Part shown: in pieces, positions 52,827 to 62,828 of the stretch | Position numbering within the stretch: position 1 is the stretch's first letter | Layout of the letters: each line of letters starts with the position of its first letter | Origin: Dyadobacter frigoris | GTDB taxonomy: Bacteria; Bacteroidota; Bacteroidia; Cytophagales; Spirosomataceae | Direction: 5' to 3' | Length of the DNA stretch: 64,000 nucleotides | Assembly: GCF_005280585.1 (NCBI RefSeq) | Contig: NZ_SZVO01000002.1 | Coordinates: 691,005 to 755,004, forward strand | Made by a program: the position numbers and the translations under genes | Notes under the pieces: model-generated | What the model was told of the DNA's origin: nothing | Databases searched by the model: none | What the model saw: the letters and a program-made list of their open reading frames with translations, nothing else

Positions 52827-53948
52827 ATGATCAAGCGGATTCTTGAAGAACAAATTAAAACAAAATTGCACGATGGTAAAGCCATTATACTTCTTGGCGC
52901 TCGTCAAGTTGGAAAAACAACTTTGTTAAAAACCTTATTCAAAAACTCAGGTGATACGCTTTGGCTCAACGGAGACGAACCTGATGTACAAGCTCTTTTC
53001 GAAAATACAACCTCTTCACGACTGAAAAGTATCATCGGTAATAATCGAAATATTATTATTGATGAAGCACAACGAATTTCCGACATCGGTTTGAAACTAA
53101 AATTGATACCTGATAATATCAAAGATATTCAGCTGATTGCAACGGGGAGTTCTGCTTTTGAACTGGCAAATAAGGTCAACGAACCTTTAACCGGTCGCAA
53201 ATGGGAATATAAAATGTTTCCAATTTCTTTTGGTGAAATGGTCACGCAGCATGGTCTGCTGGAAGAAAAGCGGCTGCTTCCACAGCGACTTATCTATGGA
53301 TATTACCCGGATATAGTTAATCATCCCGGTACTGAAAAAGAAATCCTCAAACAGCTTACTGATAGTTATTTATATAAGGATATTTTAATGTGGGAAAATA
53401 TCCAAAAACCAGACAGACTTCTTAAGTTATTACAAGCGCTGGCTTTTCAGGTGGGCTCGCAGGTGTCTTATAATGAATTAGGGCAAATTTGCGGGTTGGA
53501 CAACAAAACGGTAGAAAAATACATCAATTTATTAGAGCAGGTTTTTGTAATATTTCGTTTAAGTACTTTTAACCGAAACCTCCGTAATGAGCTCAAAAGC
53601 AGTCGAAAGATTTACTTCTATGACAATGGAATTCGCAATGCACTCATAGCCAATTTCAGCCAACCTGAACTTAGAACCGATATAGGTGCTCTATGGGAGA
53701 ATTTTATAATTTCCGAGCGTATTAAATTTATAAATTATAAAGGAATTTGGGCGAATTCTTATTACTGGCGCACAAAGGACCAGGTTGAAATTGATTACAT
53801 AGAAGATTCTGATGGAAAACTTAAGGCCTACGAATTCAAATGGAACCCAAATGCTAAAACTTCTTTTTCCAAAACCTTTTCAAATGCTTATCCAGGTAGC
53901 GAGTTTAAAGTGATTCATAAAGAAAATTTTGAAGAATTCATTTTATGA
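52827..53948 (+). CDS. AAA ATPase with DUF4143 domain
   Basis: 373 residues. Walker A is LLGARQVGKTTLL (about 23-35), Walker B NIIIDEAQRI (about 75-84), and a sensor IATGSSAFEL follows. The C-terminal DUF4143 nuclease-like part has IYFYDNGIRNALI, LWENFIISER and WRTKDQVEIDYIE, which retains acidic PD-(D/E)xK-type residues. These proteins are common stand-alone ATPases of unknown function, sometimes linked to mobile elements. It starts 24 bp after the hairpin. Confidence 0.9.
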   Translation: MIKRILEEQIKTKLHDGKAIILLGARQVGKTTLLKTLFKNSGDTLWLNGDEPDVQALFENTTSSRLKSIIGNNRNIIIDEAQRISDIGLKLKLIPDNIKDIQLIATGSSAFELANKVNEPLTGRKWEYKMFPISFGEMVTQHGLLEEKRLLPQRLIYGYYPDIVNHPGTEKEILKQLTDSYLYKDILMWENIQKPDRLLKLLQALAFQVGSQVSYNELGQICGLDNKTVEKYINLLEQVFVIFRLSTFNRNLRNELKSSRKIYFYDNGIRNALIANFSQPELRTDIGALWENFIISERIKFINYKGIWANSYYWRTKDQVEIDYIEDSDGKLKAYEFKWNPNAKTSFSKTFSNAYPGSEFKVIHKENFEEFIL

Positions 53949-53970
53949 TATTAAAACGAATTCTTCAAAA
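53927..53970. terminator. Convergent-gene hairpin terminator
   Basis: TTTTGAAGAATTC (53927-53939) pairs with GAATTCTTCAAAA (53958-53970). It overlaps the end of the DUF4143 gene and lies next to the DUF5686 stop codon, so it can serve both strands. Confidence 0.6.
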
Positions 53971-53978
53971 TCAAACTT

Positions 53979-56768
53979 CTACTTCTTCCCCAAAGAAAAA
54001 TTCATAGTCGTTCCAATCCGGAAAACGGTGTGTTTGTATTTAAAACCTTCAAAACTGTTGGCTACTTCAACACGGAACGGGAAGCGGATACCGACATCCA
54101 GGGCATAACCCAATTCTCCATAATTGTTTGAATCAGGCGTTGCGAGATAATGTGCGAAGAAATTTTCTTTAATTCCCAACACCCTGAACCAGGTAATTTG
54201 CGTTAGTAAAAACTTGCGTAATTCAGCCAATGCGTGCGCTTCCACAAAACGTTTGGAAGTACTGTACCGGTAATAATCAAGCATCCTGAAAGTCCCGACC
54301 GGATCACCATATTGGAAGAAAAACTGATTCCCCGCAAAATGTTGAAAATCTGGAAACTGAACTGCATTATCATTCAAAAATGCTCCTGCAGCCACTTTAT
54401 AACTTAGCTTGCTGCGAATACCAATATCAAATCCGTGAGAAATTCCGACCTGTACAAAATCAAAATCGACGTCGCTGCCAAAAGCATTTTTTATTCCTTT
54501 CCGGTAAGTAGCAGAAAGTTTAGGTGAGTCATCGTCATAAAAAGTAGTTTTTCCTTTTCTGATTTTATATTTCTGCCATGGTTTGTAATACGCAGATAAA
54601 CCAACAGTCAAAGCCTGATGTGGCTGCATATTAACAGTAGCCGTTTCAGAATCATTTGTCAATTCCGAATTAAAGGGATCATTTGACGTAAAAGAACGTT
54701 TATTCCAGTCAATCCAGCGATATGGATTTGTTTTTCCCAGGTTCGAAAGTGGTTGGCGATCCGCATATTCAACATTCGCTTTTAACTCGAAATGTTCATT
54801 TTTTTGGTTTGTTTTAAAATCAAGACGAACGAAATTCTTTTCATAGATTTTGATAAAATTCCTTTCCAGAAATAGAGTTGTCAAACTGTTCAAAATCGGA
54901 TGCATCGGATTTTCCGGATTGAATTGCGATACCGTTTTTCCTCCCGAAAAATTAAGCAGATTCCTTTTCCAGGCATAATCCACACCTCCCGTTGCAAATA
55001 ATTTTTCCCGTGCAAAGGAATAACGCGTCAGTCCGCTAAACGTCCATGTTCCTTGATCCAGTACCGTAATTCTTTTAACCCCATTGTTGGATATATGAAT
55101 TTCATCCGAATTCTTTTTGGGTTGAGCACCTTTCCTATACCTCAATTTCAATCCTCCACCGTTCAAAACCCAACCTTCAACTGTATTAACCTGCAAGCCG
55201 TAAAGTGGACTCACGTATTCCAGCTGCCACGGACTTTTCTTGCCCAAACGGAATGTATGACCGGTAAAAATATCACCAATTGAATTTCCAAAACCTCCCC
55301 CACTTTTCTTTTTTGTCGTATCTGCTTTGGAAACTTTAAGGCTATCGCGTTGCTCCTGAGTTCCTTCTTTAATAATGACCAGACTGTCCAAACGAGTATA
55401 ACTTTTCACCTCCGCAATAGTCAGCGGCACGGAGCGGATTGAATCCCAGAAAGCCATACTTCTTCTGTTTGCCATAGAATCAACAGAAGTTGAATCGTTT
55501 CTGGTAAAATTCAGATCAATATCTTCGCCCTTTTCTTCCTTCTTTTTTAGATCCTGTTTTTCATATTCCTTCATAAGCTTTTTCAGATTCTTCGCTGAAA
55601 ATTCTTTCTGTTTACTAACTACTTCTTCCAGTTTTTGGGTTTTAATTTCACGGTTGGACAGCCCGACTTTCTTAGCTTCTTCCTTTTCTTTTTTCCCGTC
55701 AACCACAACAATATCAGCCTGAAAAGCAGGATTAACTTTCAACTTTGAAAAAGTCTGAGAGATGACCAGATCTCCTTTTCCTTTGATTCCGTAAATCCCG
55801 CCATTCACATGAAACTGCTGATTTGTAGGCATCCAAACACCTTGTACAGGACTATAAACCTGTTTGATTTCAATATTAAAACCCGTATTAACCGTTTGCA
55901 GATTCAGGCTATAAATACTCCAAAGATTTTCCGTGATATAAATTGTTCCCTTGTAAACGCCTTCGCCATAGGAACGCGGCGTGACTTTTATTTTGTTAAT
56001 CTCAACACCATTTTCCCGGAAACTTCCTTCATATTCAAACTTATAATAAGCAAAAGCGCGCGGCGATAATGGCGAAACTGCTTTCACAACTTCGGGCTGA
56101 TAAAAACTCGTCAGGAAATATTGATTAGCATTTGCGAAATTATTATCCTGGCTGTTTCGGGCTGCAATAACACGCTGTTTGTAGGAATTTGGCTGACGAA
56201 AAGTTACTTCCGAAACGCTTTCATTTAATATCGGAACGCCTTTTTTGAAGTTTGATTCTTTTTCAATTTCCTTCAATTCTTTTTTGTAAAGAAATTCAAG
56301 CGGTAAGTCTGTGATGACGAAAGACGATTTTGAATACGCTTTGGCCGTGTAACTTTCGACCTGTAAAAAATGATAACGACTTTTCGCGATGGCCCGCCTC
56401 ATGATCGTATATGCGGGATCTTCACCCTTATTCCCAATCCTGACTTCGCCCAGATTATAAGCCTGTTCTTCCATCGTCAGGTCAAATGTTTCCATTTTAT
56501 TTTCAATGGTTAATGATCTCTGACCAGTTTTAAAACCTAAGTATTGGAAAATAACTTCGTAATAACCTGGCTTCAGATCGAGCTGATATTTCCCCTCTTC
56601 ATTCGAAATGGTGCTGATTTCAGTTCCCTTTACGACGATAGCGGCAAATGGCAAAGGTTCTCCTTTCTGGGTTTTGATAATTCCTTTTACACCTGTTCCG
56701 GTTTGGGCACCGACCTGATGAAGTATTGAAAAAAATAGAAAAATGATCAGAATAGAGCGATTGCGCAT
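53979..56768 (-). CDS. DUF5686 outer membrane protein with carboxypeptidase-regulatory domain
   Basis: 929 residues from ATG 56768 (frame opens at 56816); this start gives the signal peptide RNRSILIIFLFFSILHQVGAQ. A carboxypeptidase-regulatory-like domain (about 28-110; VKGIIKTQKGEPLPFAAIVVKGT) is followed by the long DUF5686 region, beta-rich and ending in a barrel (FRVEVANSFEGFKYKHTVFRIGTTMNFSLG). These proteins are Bacteroidota outer membrane proteins of unknown function, distinct from TonB receptors since no plug is present. Convergent with the ATPase gene. Confidence 0.88.
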   Translation of the reverse strand: MRNRSILIIFLFFSILHQVGAQTGTGVKGIIKTQKGEPLPFAAIVVKGTEISTISNEEGKYQLDLKPGYYEVIFQYLGFKTGQRSLTIENKMETFDLTMEEQAYNLGEVRIGNKGEDPAYTIMRRAIAKSRYHFLQVESYTAKAYSKSSFVITDLPLEFLYKKELKEIEKESNFKKGVPILNESVSEVTFRQPNSYKQRVIAARNSQDNNFANANQYFLTSFYQPEVVKAVSPLSPRAFAYYKFEYEGSFRENGVEINKIKVTPRSYGEGVYKGTIYITENLWSIYSLNLQTVNTGFNIEIKQVYSPVQGVWMPTNQQFHVNGGIYGIKGKGDLVISQTFSKLKVNPAFQADIVVVDGKKEKEEAKKVGLSNREIKTQKLEEVVSKQKEFSAKNLKKLMKEYEKQDLKKKEEKGEDIDLNFTRNDSTSVDSMANRRSMAFWDSIRSVPLTIAEVKSYTRLDSLVIIKEGTQEQRDSLKVSKADTTKKKSGGGFGNSIGDIFTGHTFRLGKKSPWQLEYVSPLYGLQVNTVEGWVLNGGGLKLRYRKGAQPKKNSDEIHISNNGVKRITVLDQGTWTFSGLTRYSFAREKLFATGGVDYAWKRNLLNFSGGKTVSQFNPENPMHPILNSLTTLFLERNFIKIYEKNFVRLDFKTNQKNEHFELKANVEYADRQPLSNLGKTNPYRWIDWNKRSFTSNDPFNSELTNDSETATVNMQPHQALTVGLSAYYKPWQKYKIRKGKTTFYDDDSPKLSATYRKGIKNAFGSDVDFDFVQVGISHGFDIGIRSKLSYKVAAGAFLNDNAVQFPDFQHFAGNQFFFQYGDPVGTFRMLDYYRYSTSKRFVEAHALAELRKFLLTQITWFRVLGIKENFFAHYLATPDSNNYGELGYALDVGIRFPFRVEVANSFEGFKYKHTVFRIGTTMNFSLGKK

Positions 56769-56848
56769 AGAAGTAATTTTAATTATATTTTCACGGCTTT
56801 TGAGAAGATGTTCCACTGAGAGAACAAGTTGCGTGAATATAAAAATAA

Positions 56849-58993
56849 TTATGAAATTACTTTCTCAAGAACTTCAACAAGATCACTTTCCGTAAACGGT
56901 TTCCCCAACAGATCATTCATCCCCATACGCAGGTAATGCGAGCGGTCATCGTCGGCGACGTTTCCGGTATAGCCGATAATCGGGATTCCGGATTTCAAAA
57001 GATTACTATCATTTCTAACCAGTTTTGTTAGTTGCAGGCCATCCATTTTAGGCATTTGAACATCCGTGATGATCAAGTCGTAATCCGTTGTGTTGAATAA
57101 ATGATACGCTTCTTCTCCATCCGATGCCAGATCATAACGAATTGCATTTTTATCCATAATTCTACCCAGCAGCAATAGATTTATTTTGATATCATCAACC
57201 ATCAATACCTTCTTATCTCTCAAAAGTTTGCCGATACCGGTCAGGCCACTGTCTTCCTCAGCCTTTATTTTTTCAACTGCCATAGCTAGTGGAATTTCAA
57301 TTTTAAAAACAGAGCCTTTCCCAAGTTCACTTTGTACGCCGATAGTTCCTTGAAACAAATCGACAATTCTCTTACAAATTGGTAATCCAAGACCCGTTCC
57401 CTGCTGTCTGTTCCGTTCGTCTGCGGATTCAATTTGGGTAAAATCTTCAAAAATTAATTTCAAATTTTTATCCTCAATTCCCACGCCAGAATCGGTTACA
57501 GAAATTTTCAAAGTTCCCTGATGATCATTAACCTTATCAAAGCTGGCCCAAATATGAACTTCGCCTTTCTGCGGGGTAAATTTTATTGCATTGGTAATAA
57601 GATTGATAACCACCTGTTTCAGGCGAAAATCATCGCCGCTAAGCATTAAACTTTGGTCGATTTCAAATTGCTTATGCAACAGAATTTCCTTGTTTACAGC
57701 CAGCACGGACAACATACCGGTTATATTTTCAAGCATTTCAAGCGGGTAAAACTTATGATCAACAAGCTTTATTTTACCACTTTCAAATTTTGAGAAATCC
57801 AGGATCTCGTTCACCAGCATAAGCAGTACGTCTGAGGAATTTTTAATCGCATTGATTTTCATTTGCAAATCTTCTTTTGGTTTTTCAAAATCGATCTGGC
57901 GTGAAAATCCAATAATTGAGTTTAAAGGAGTACGAATTTCATGCGACACATGTGACAAAAATTCTCCTTTTTTCCTGGCCGATTCAACGGTCAAAATACT
58001 GTATTCAAGAATCTTCTTTTCGCTTTTATATAGTCTCAAAATGTTCCACAGAATCATAAGCGTCAGGATCAGCACAATCGCGACATTTCCCCACCACAAC
58101 TGATCGAGCTCCGTCATGTTGTCGGATGTCTGGACCAATATCGAATTTCTCAACGTTTCAACATCTTTAATTTCTTCCGTTTTCAACGCTTTTAAAGCCG
58201 ATTGAAGATTAGAAAAAATTCGATTGTTGATCACCAGCAATTCGAGTTCTGCCTGGTTAAGTTCGTGTCTCGCCTTTGCAAGAGAATTGTCATGCACCGA
58301 GACACTTATCACTTCCCGTTTTTTTGAATTTAATGCAAGAGAATCCGCAAAAGTCGTAGTGGTGTGCAAAGCTGCAATTTTGACCTCGCTGCTGTCCGCA
58401 GTTTTATTGGAAACAGCCTCTACCAGTCTTCTCCATAATTTCTTATTTTTCTTCCTTGGAACAATTGTGACGGAATCTGATTTGGCAACCTTTGTCGTTG
58501 TTTTGACGATATAAGGTTTGGCGACCGGAATTGTGACCTTTACTTCCGGTTGTTCCTGTTCCGGACGAAACAGCATAAGATCATCAACCATTTTCCTTAA
58601 ATAGATAAATTCCTCATTTTTTATCTGTTTATTTTCAAGAAGTTGCGGGAGATATAAATTATTAAAAAAAGATTGCTTTTTCTTCTCTTCCTGAAAATCA
58701 TCCAGAATTGAGGAAACCGTTTTCATTTGCTGTGTGTAACGATCCAGAAATCTTTCATCCGAAGTGACAGCATAAAGCCGGCTGTTATTTTCGGCAACAT
58801 ATAAAACGGAAATGCAGGTATCGATTCTACGGTAATTGTCATTCCCATTTCTGAGTACACGAATATTATTTTGAACAATACCGGATTTTGAATTGGTAAT
58901 CAGCGTTATAAATACAAAAGAGGCTAAAATTAATATCAGGGTTATTGTCCAGGCAAAGGATTTTAGGGAAACTGTTCTTATGTCACTTTTCAT
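56849..58993 (-). CDS. Hybrid sensor histidine kinase/response regulator
   Basis: 714 residues. Two helices (about 13-33 and 303-320) flank a large periplasmic sensor region rich in Lys and Ser. Then HisKA with HVSHEIRTPLNSIIGFSR, an ATPase domain with NLITNAIKF, DSGVGIEDKN and GTGLGLPICKRI, and a C-terminal receiver with DDIKINLLLLG and phosphoacceptor TDVQMPKMDG. No DNA-binding domain is present, so output passes by phosphotransfer to an unlinked partner. It lies 80 bp upstream of the DUF5686 gene on the same strand. The signal is unknown. Confidence 0.92.
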   Translation of the reverse strand: MKSDIRTVSLKSFAWTITLILILASFVFITLITNSKSGIVQNNIRVLRNGNDNYRRIDTCISVLYVAENNSRLYAVTSDERFLDRYTQQMKTVSSILDDFQEEKKKQSFFNNLYLPQLLENKQIKNEEFIYLRKMVDDLMLFRPEQEQPEVKVTIPVAKPYIVKTTTKVAKSDSVTIVPRKKNKKLWRRLVEAVSNKTADSSEVKIAALHTTTTFADSLALNSKKREVISVSVHDNSLAKARHELNQAELELLVINNRIFSNLQSALKALKTEEIKDVETLRNSILVQTSDNMTELDQLWWGNVAIVLILTLMILWNILRLYKSEKKILEYSILTVESARKKGEFLSHVSHEIRTPLNSIIGFSRQIDFEKPKEDLQMKINAIKNSSDVLLMLVNEILDFSKFESGKIKLVDHKFYPLEMLENITGMLSVLAVNKEILLHKQFEIDQSLMLSGDDFRLKQVVINLITNAIKFTPQKGEVHIWASFDKVNDHQGTLKISVTDSGVGIEDKNLKLIFEDFTQIESADERNRQQGTGLGLPICKRIVDLFQGTIGVQSELGKGSVFKIEIPLAMAVEKIKAEEDSGLTGIGKLLRDKKVLMVDDIKINLLLLGRIMDKNAIRYDLASDGEEAYHLFNTTDYDLIITDVQMPKMDGLQLTKLVRNDSNLLKSGIPIIGYTGNVADDDRSHYLRMGMNDLLGKPFTESDLVEVLEKVIS

Positions 58994-59191
58994 CTTTAAG
59001 CATGATCATTTATTAGAGTAAAGTTAAGGGTTAGTTTTACTTCTACAAGAAAAATCGATTTAGCGTACTTTTACAAAAATTATTCTACAAGCCTGAAAAA
59101 CAAGGCTTCTACCCGTAATTTAGTATTCCACGAACCGACTTTGTACTATCACTGTTATCAAAACCAGTCCAGTATCCAATTTGTCCAACAA

Positions 59192-60421
59192 ATGAATAAT
59201 AGAACTTACTTTTACCTCATACTTATTTTAGGCAGTTTAACCGCACTAGGTCCATTTTCAATTGACATGTATCTTCCCGGCTTTCCTGCGATTGCAAAGG
59301 ATTTACATACAACAGCTTCAAAAGTTTCCCTTTCGCTATCCGGATTTTTCATTGGAATTTCTGCGGGACAGTTACTTTACGGTCCACTGCTGGATCGTTT
59401 TGGAAGAAAAAAACCTTTGTTTATCGGACTCACCGTTTACATTCTGGCCTCTGTCGGCTGTGCAATGTCTACTACAATTGATATGCTCATTTTGTCGCGT
59501 TTTGTACAGGCAATCGGCAGTTGCGCCGCCGCAGTTGCTTCTGTCGCGATGGTTCGAGACCTTTTTCCTGTAAAAGACAGCGCGAAAGTTTTTTCATTGC
59601 TCCTTTTGGTTGTTGGTGCATCGCCCATGATCGCACCGACGGTCGGCGGATATGTAACAGCCGCTTTTGGCTGGCAGGCAGTGTTTTTAATTTTAACCGG
59701 AATGGGTCTGGCAATTCTTGCAGCTTCGGTTTTATGGCTGCCTGATAGTTTTAAACCTGACACCACGTTATCGCTAAAACCAAAACCCATCATTTTAAAT
59801 TTTATTTCCGTAATCCGTGAGCCGCAGTTTTATACATATTCGTTTACCGGCGCCATTGCTTTTGCCGGTTTGTTCGCTTATGTATCAGGCTCTCCGTTGG
59901 TTTTCATGGAAGTATTCCACACGAATGAAAAAGTTTATGGCTGGATCTTCGCATTTTTGTCGATTGGTTTTATCGGATCCAGTCAGATAAATACCTTGTT
60001 ATTAAGAAAGTACAAAAGCGAGCAGGTTATCAACATCGCTTTGGTTTGCATGGTATTTATAAGTCTGGCAATGCTGTTTGCTTCGTACAACGGATTGCTG
60101 ACCTTAACGCTTATTATTATACTTTTGTTTCTTTTCCTGTGCTGCATCGGACTTACTTATCCCAACGCCGCGGCACTTTCATTGGCTCCATTTTCCCAAA
60201 ATGCCGGAAGCGCATCTGCGCTAATGGGTGCGATCCAGATGGGAATGGGTGCTGCTATTTCTGTTGTCGTAAGTTTATTTGAAGAGCCATCAACCTTTCC
60301 GATGACATTTGCCATGGCAGGATCCTCGTCGCTTGCACTTTGTGTTTTTCTTGTCGGAAGACAGATGATAACACAACCGGTAGAAGTGGAAGCAGGAGCA
60401 GATAGTGGATTGATTCATTAA
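59192..60421 (+). CDS. Bcr/CflA-family multidrug efflux MFS transporter
   Basis: 409 residues from ATG 59192 (frame opens at 59141). Twelve predicted helices. Drug-transporter motifs include GPFSIDMYLPGFPAIAKDL in the first loop, LLYGPLLDRFGRKKPLFIGL for motif A, and FVQAIGSCAAAVASVAMVRDLF. It would expel drugs or metabolites with proton exchange. Divergent from the histidine kinase; a direct regulatory link is not shown. Confidence 0.9.
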   Translation: MNNRTYFYLILILGSLTALGPFSIDMYLPGFPAIAKDLHTTASKVSLSLSGFFIGISAGQLLYGPLLDRFGRKKPLFIGLTVYILASVGCAMSTTIDMLILSRFVQAIGSCAAAVASVAMVRDLFPVKDSAKVFSLLLLVVGASPMIAPTVGGYVTAAFGWQAVFLILTGMGLAILAASVLWLPDSFKPDTTLSLKPKPIILNFISVIREPQFYTYSFTGAIAFAGLFAYVSGSPLVFMEVFHTNEKVYGWIFAFLSIGFIGSSQINTLLLRKYKSEQVINIALVCMVFISLAMLFASYNGLLTLTLIIILLFLFLCCIGLTYPNAAALSLAPFSQNAGSASALMGAIQMGMGAAISVVVSLFEEPSTFPMTFAMAGSSSLALCVFLVGRQMITQPVEVEAGADSGLIH

Positions 60422-60510
60422 GAATTTATTTTGAAAATCAGAAGAAACCTGATCGACGACCTTGCTTAATTTTCCGCACATTTCTCAAAACTTTGGACTA
60501 AATTGATATC

Positions 60511-60554
60511 CAGTTTCGTAAACTGATCCGTCACCAGATCAGTTTACGAAACTG
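60511..60554. terminator. 18-bp perfect hairpin after the efflux gene
   Basis: CAGTTTCGTAAACTGATC pairs with GATCAGTTTACGAAACTG across an eight-base loop. It lies 90 bp after the stop and 33 bp before the EthD gene. Terminator or transcript-stabilising role is inferred. Confidence 0.55.
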
Positions 60555-60587
60555 TTCAAAATCCTTAATCACTTCAACTACAAAACA

Positions 60588-60899
60588 ATGTTTAAAGTTA
60601 CCGTTTTATACCCGCACGCTGCCGAAGACGATTTCAATCTGGCTTATTATCTGGACGTTCATACGCCGATGGTCAAAGAATTACTCGGACCATGGGGATT
60701 GTTAAAAGTAGATGTTGAAGTAGGAATTTCCGGCGCGGCTCCGGGTTCTGAGCCTGCCTATGCGCTTATTTGCGGTATTCATTTCAGCGATCTTCACTCT
60801 TTACAAACAGGACTGGATGCAGAAGGGCCAATCCTTATTGCCGATATTCCAAATTTTACAAGTGTTACACCGATCATGCAATTCAGCAGGGTTGAATAG
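60588..60899 (+). CDS. EthD-family protein
   Basis: 103 residues, the size of EthD ferredoxin-like-fold proteins. TVLYPHAAEDDFNLAYYLDVHTPMVKELLGPWGL carries the family pattern, including the conserved His (VHTPMV), followed by ALICGIHFSDLHSLQTGL. EthD proteins help catabolic oxygenases or act as small reductases or isomerases; the role here is unknown. It is bracketed by two hairpins. Confidence 0.85.
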   Translation: MFKVTVLYPHAAEDDFNLAYYLDVHTPMVKELLGPWGLLKVDVEVGISGAAPGSEPAYALICGIHFSDLHSLQTGLDAEGPILIADIPNFTSVTPIMQFSRVE

Positions 60900-60916
60900 A
60901 ATTTATTTACTATATA

Positions 60917-60959
60917 AAAAGAATAGCCTGATCGCGAAATACGGCCAGGCTATTCTTTT
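60917..60959. terminator. Bidirectional terminator
   Basis: AAAAGAATAGCCTG pairs with CAGGCTATTCTTTT across 15 bases, with T-rich ends both ways. It separates the convergent EthD and metallophosphatase genes. Confidence 0.8.
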
Positions 60960-60991
60960 ATTTCAAACTGAAAAAATTACACAAGAGAATG

Positions 60992-61927
60992 TTAGTGCAC
61001 CGGACAAACGCTGGCCGTCATAACACGTTTGCCAGTTCCGCGGTGGAAAAAATAATCAAGTCTTCCAAGATTAATTCCTGCAAAACCGACCTGATTAATG
61101 GTCGTAATTTTACCATCCAGGTTTTTAATATCCTCGGGAGCTTTCATAAAAGTATGGGTATGTCCACCGATCACCAGATCAATATTTCTTGTTGATTGGG
61201 CCAAAATTTGATCCGACACTTTTTCTTCCTTGTATTTATATCCTAAATGTGAAAGACAAATAACAAGATCACAATGCAGGTCATTTTTCAATAAACCCGC
61301 TGTTGCATTGGCTTTTGCAATCGGATCCTGGTAAATAATATCTCCGTAATTCTTTTTATCAACCAGACCCGCCAGTTCAATTCCCAAACCAAAAACACCG
61401 ATTTTGATACCCTGTTTTTTGAAGATTTTATATGGCTGAGTTTTGTTTTTTAAAGCTGTATTTTGAAAATCATAATTGCTGACAAGAAACGGAAAATTTG
61501 CGTGAGGCAATTGTTTTACAAAACCATCGATACCGTTATCAAAATCATGATTTCCCATCGTTGCCGCATCATAACCCATGTCGCTCATGAGCTTCATTTC
61601 CAGTTCTCCACCAAACAAATTGAAATATGGCGTTCCCTGAAAAACATCTCCTGCATCCAGCAAAAGCACATTTTTTTGTTCAGAACGAATTTTATTTATC
61701 AAAGCGCCACGTCTTGCCACGCCTCCCATGCCCTGATTCCGCGATCCGTCCATAGGGAACGGTTCAATGCGGCTGTGAACATCGTTGGTATGCAAAATCG
61801 TAAGCTGTACCGTCTCATCCTTTGCAAAAGCGGCAAAAGGCGAAGCGCTTAATGCCAGTAAAGCAGCCGCCGCACTACCGCTTTTCAGAAAATCCCGGCG
61901 ATTAGTTGTTGACAACAATTCTTCCAT
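60992..61927 (-). CDS. Tat-exported 5'-nucleotidase-type metallophosphatase, catalytic part
   Basis: 311 residues. A twin-arginine signal (NRRDFLKSGSAAAALLALSASPFAAFA) directs folded export. LTILHTNDVHSRIEP, LDAGDVFQGTPYF, MGNHDFDNG and GGHTHTFM supply the two-metal ligands of the UshA/5'-nucleotidase catalytic domain. The substrate-binding C-terminal domain is encoded by the gene before it, which overlaps by 26 bases. Together they hydrolyse nucleotides in the periplasm. Confidence 0.92.
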   Translation of the reverse strand: MEELLSTTNRRDFLKSGSAAAALLALSASPFAAFAKDETVQLTILHTNDVHSRIEPFPMDGSRNQGMGGVARRGALINKIRSEQKNVLLLDAGDVFQGTPYFNLFGGELEMKLMSDMGYDAATMGNHDFDNGIDGFVKQLPHANFPFLVSNYDFQNTALKNKTQPYKIFKKQGIKIGVFGLGIELAGLVDKKNYGDIIYQDPIAKANATAGLLKNDLHCDLVICLSHLGYKYKEEKVSDQILAQSTRNIDLVIGGHTHTFMKAPEDIKNLDGKITTINQVGFAGINLGRLDYFFHRGTGKRVMTASVCPVH

Positions 61928-62663
61928 CTAATTGAGTATTTATGGTTTTTCCTGCACTTGTAAGGCCGTTGATATAGTCGATTAACGCATCTCTGACCTT
62001 TTTATCAATACTTTTCCGGCCCGTTGCTTCACTTAAAAATTCAAGCCCTTCGGCTCCGTTTGCCAGATAATCGTAGGTCAATAAATTGTAACTCTGGTTT
62101 ATATCAAAAGGTTTTCCGGCAATCATCACATCAGCTGCTTTTTTATCCTTAATATTCAACCGGATACCAGCAACGGGCTGCCCATTCGATTTTGCTATAA
62201 AATCTATAACCTTTTGAACCGACGTACCTGATAATTTCAACACGACCAGTTCATTTTCAAACGGCATCAATTCAAAAACATTTGAAACCATTATATCACC
62301 TTTTGGGAAACTGGTTCTTAATCCTCCTTTTGTTGATAAAGTAAACTGGATTGTTGGATCTTTTTTCAATCCTTCCATCAAAATTGCATCCGAGAAAAAA
62401 TCGCCTATCAACGTTTCAGGATCGGACGTTTTTGTCAATTCCTGATCCGTGCGACCAATAACGCGGTTCATTTCCGCATCCATCTGTTTTTTGTACGGCA
62501 AATAATATTTGACCAATGACGAATCAACACCGGCTGACTGATCAATGGCGTATTCTTTATATTGATTCCCTGAAACTGTAAAATGGCGGTTACACGAAGA
62601 CAATAACAATGGCCCTAAAACCAAGCTCAGTACAACACACCTGTAATTTTTTGAAGAAAGCAT
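61902..62663 (-). CDS. 5'-nucleotidase C-terminal domain lipoprotein
   Basis: 253 residues from ATG 62663 (frame opens at 62702). A lipobox LLLSSC ends a hydrophobic signal. The body matches the 5_nucleotid_C domain: DFFSDAILMEGLK, LSTKGGLRTSFPKGDIMVSNVFELMPFENELVVLKLSG and the YNLLTYDYLANGAEG block. It recognises nucleoside bases in full UshA-type enzymes. The next gene starts inside its end, indicating translational coupling. Confidence 0.9.
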   Translation of the reverse strand: MLSSKNYRCVVLSLVLGPLLLSSCNRHFTVSGNQYKEYAIDQSAGVDSSLVKYYLPYKKQMDAEMNRVIGRTDQELTKTSDPETLIGDFFSDAILMEGLKKDPTIQFTLSTKGGLRTSFPKGDIMVSNVFELMPFENELVVLKLSGTSVQKVIDFIAKSNGQPVAGIRLNIKDKKAADVMIAGKPFDINQSYNLLTYDYLANGAEGLEFLSEATGRKSIDKKVRDALIDYINGLTSAGKTINTQLDGRIVVNN

Positions 62664-62828
62664 AACGGAAACGATCGGATTGAAGTACAAAAGTAACAGC
62701 AATTGTTCAGGTTCTGGTGATGCAAATAAATTTGATGAAAAATTAATATGAAGTTAATCTGGTTTCTAAAACATGTTCCTAACCGCTTGAATCATTGGAC
62801 CAGTTTGTAGCCTCAAACGAGAAACAAA

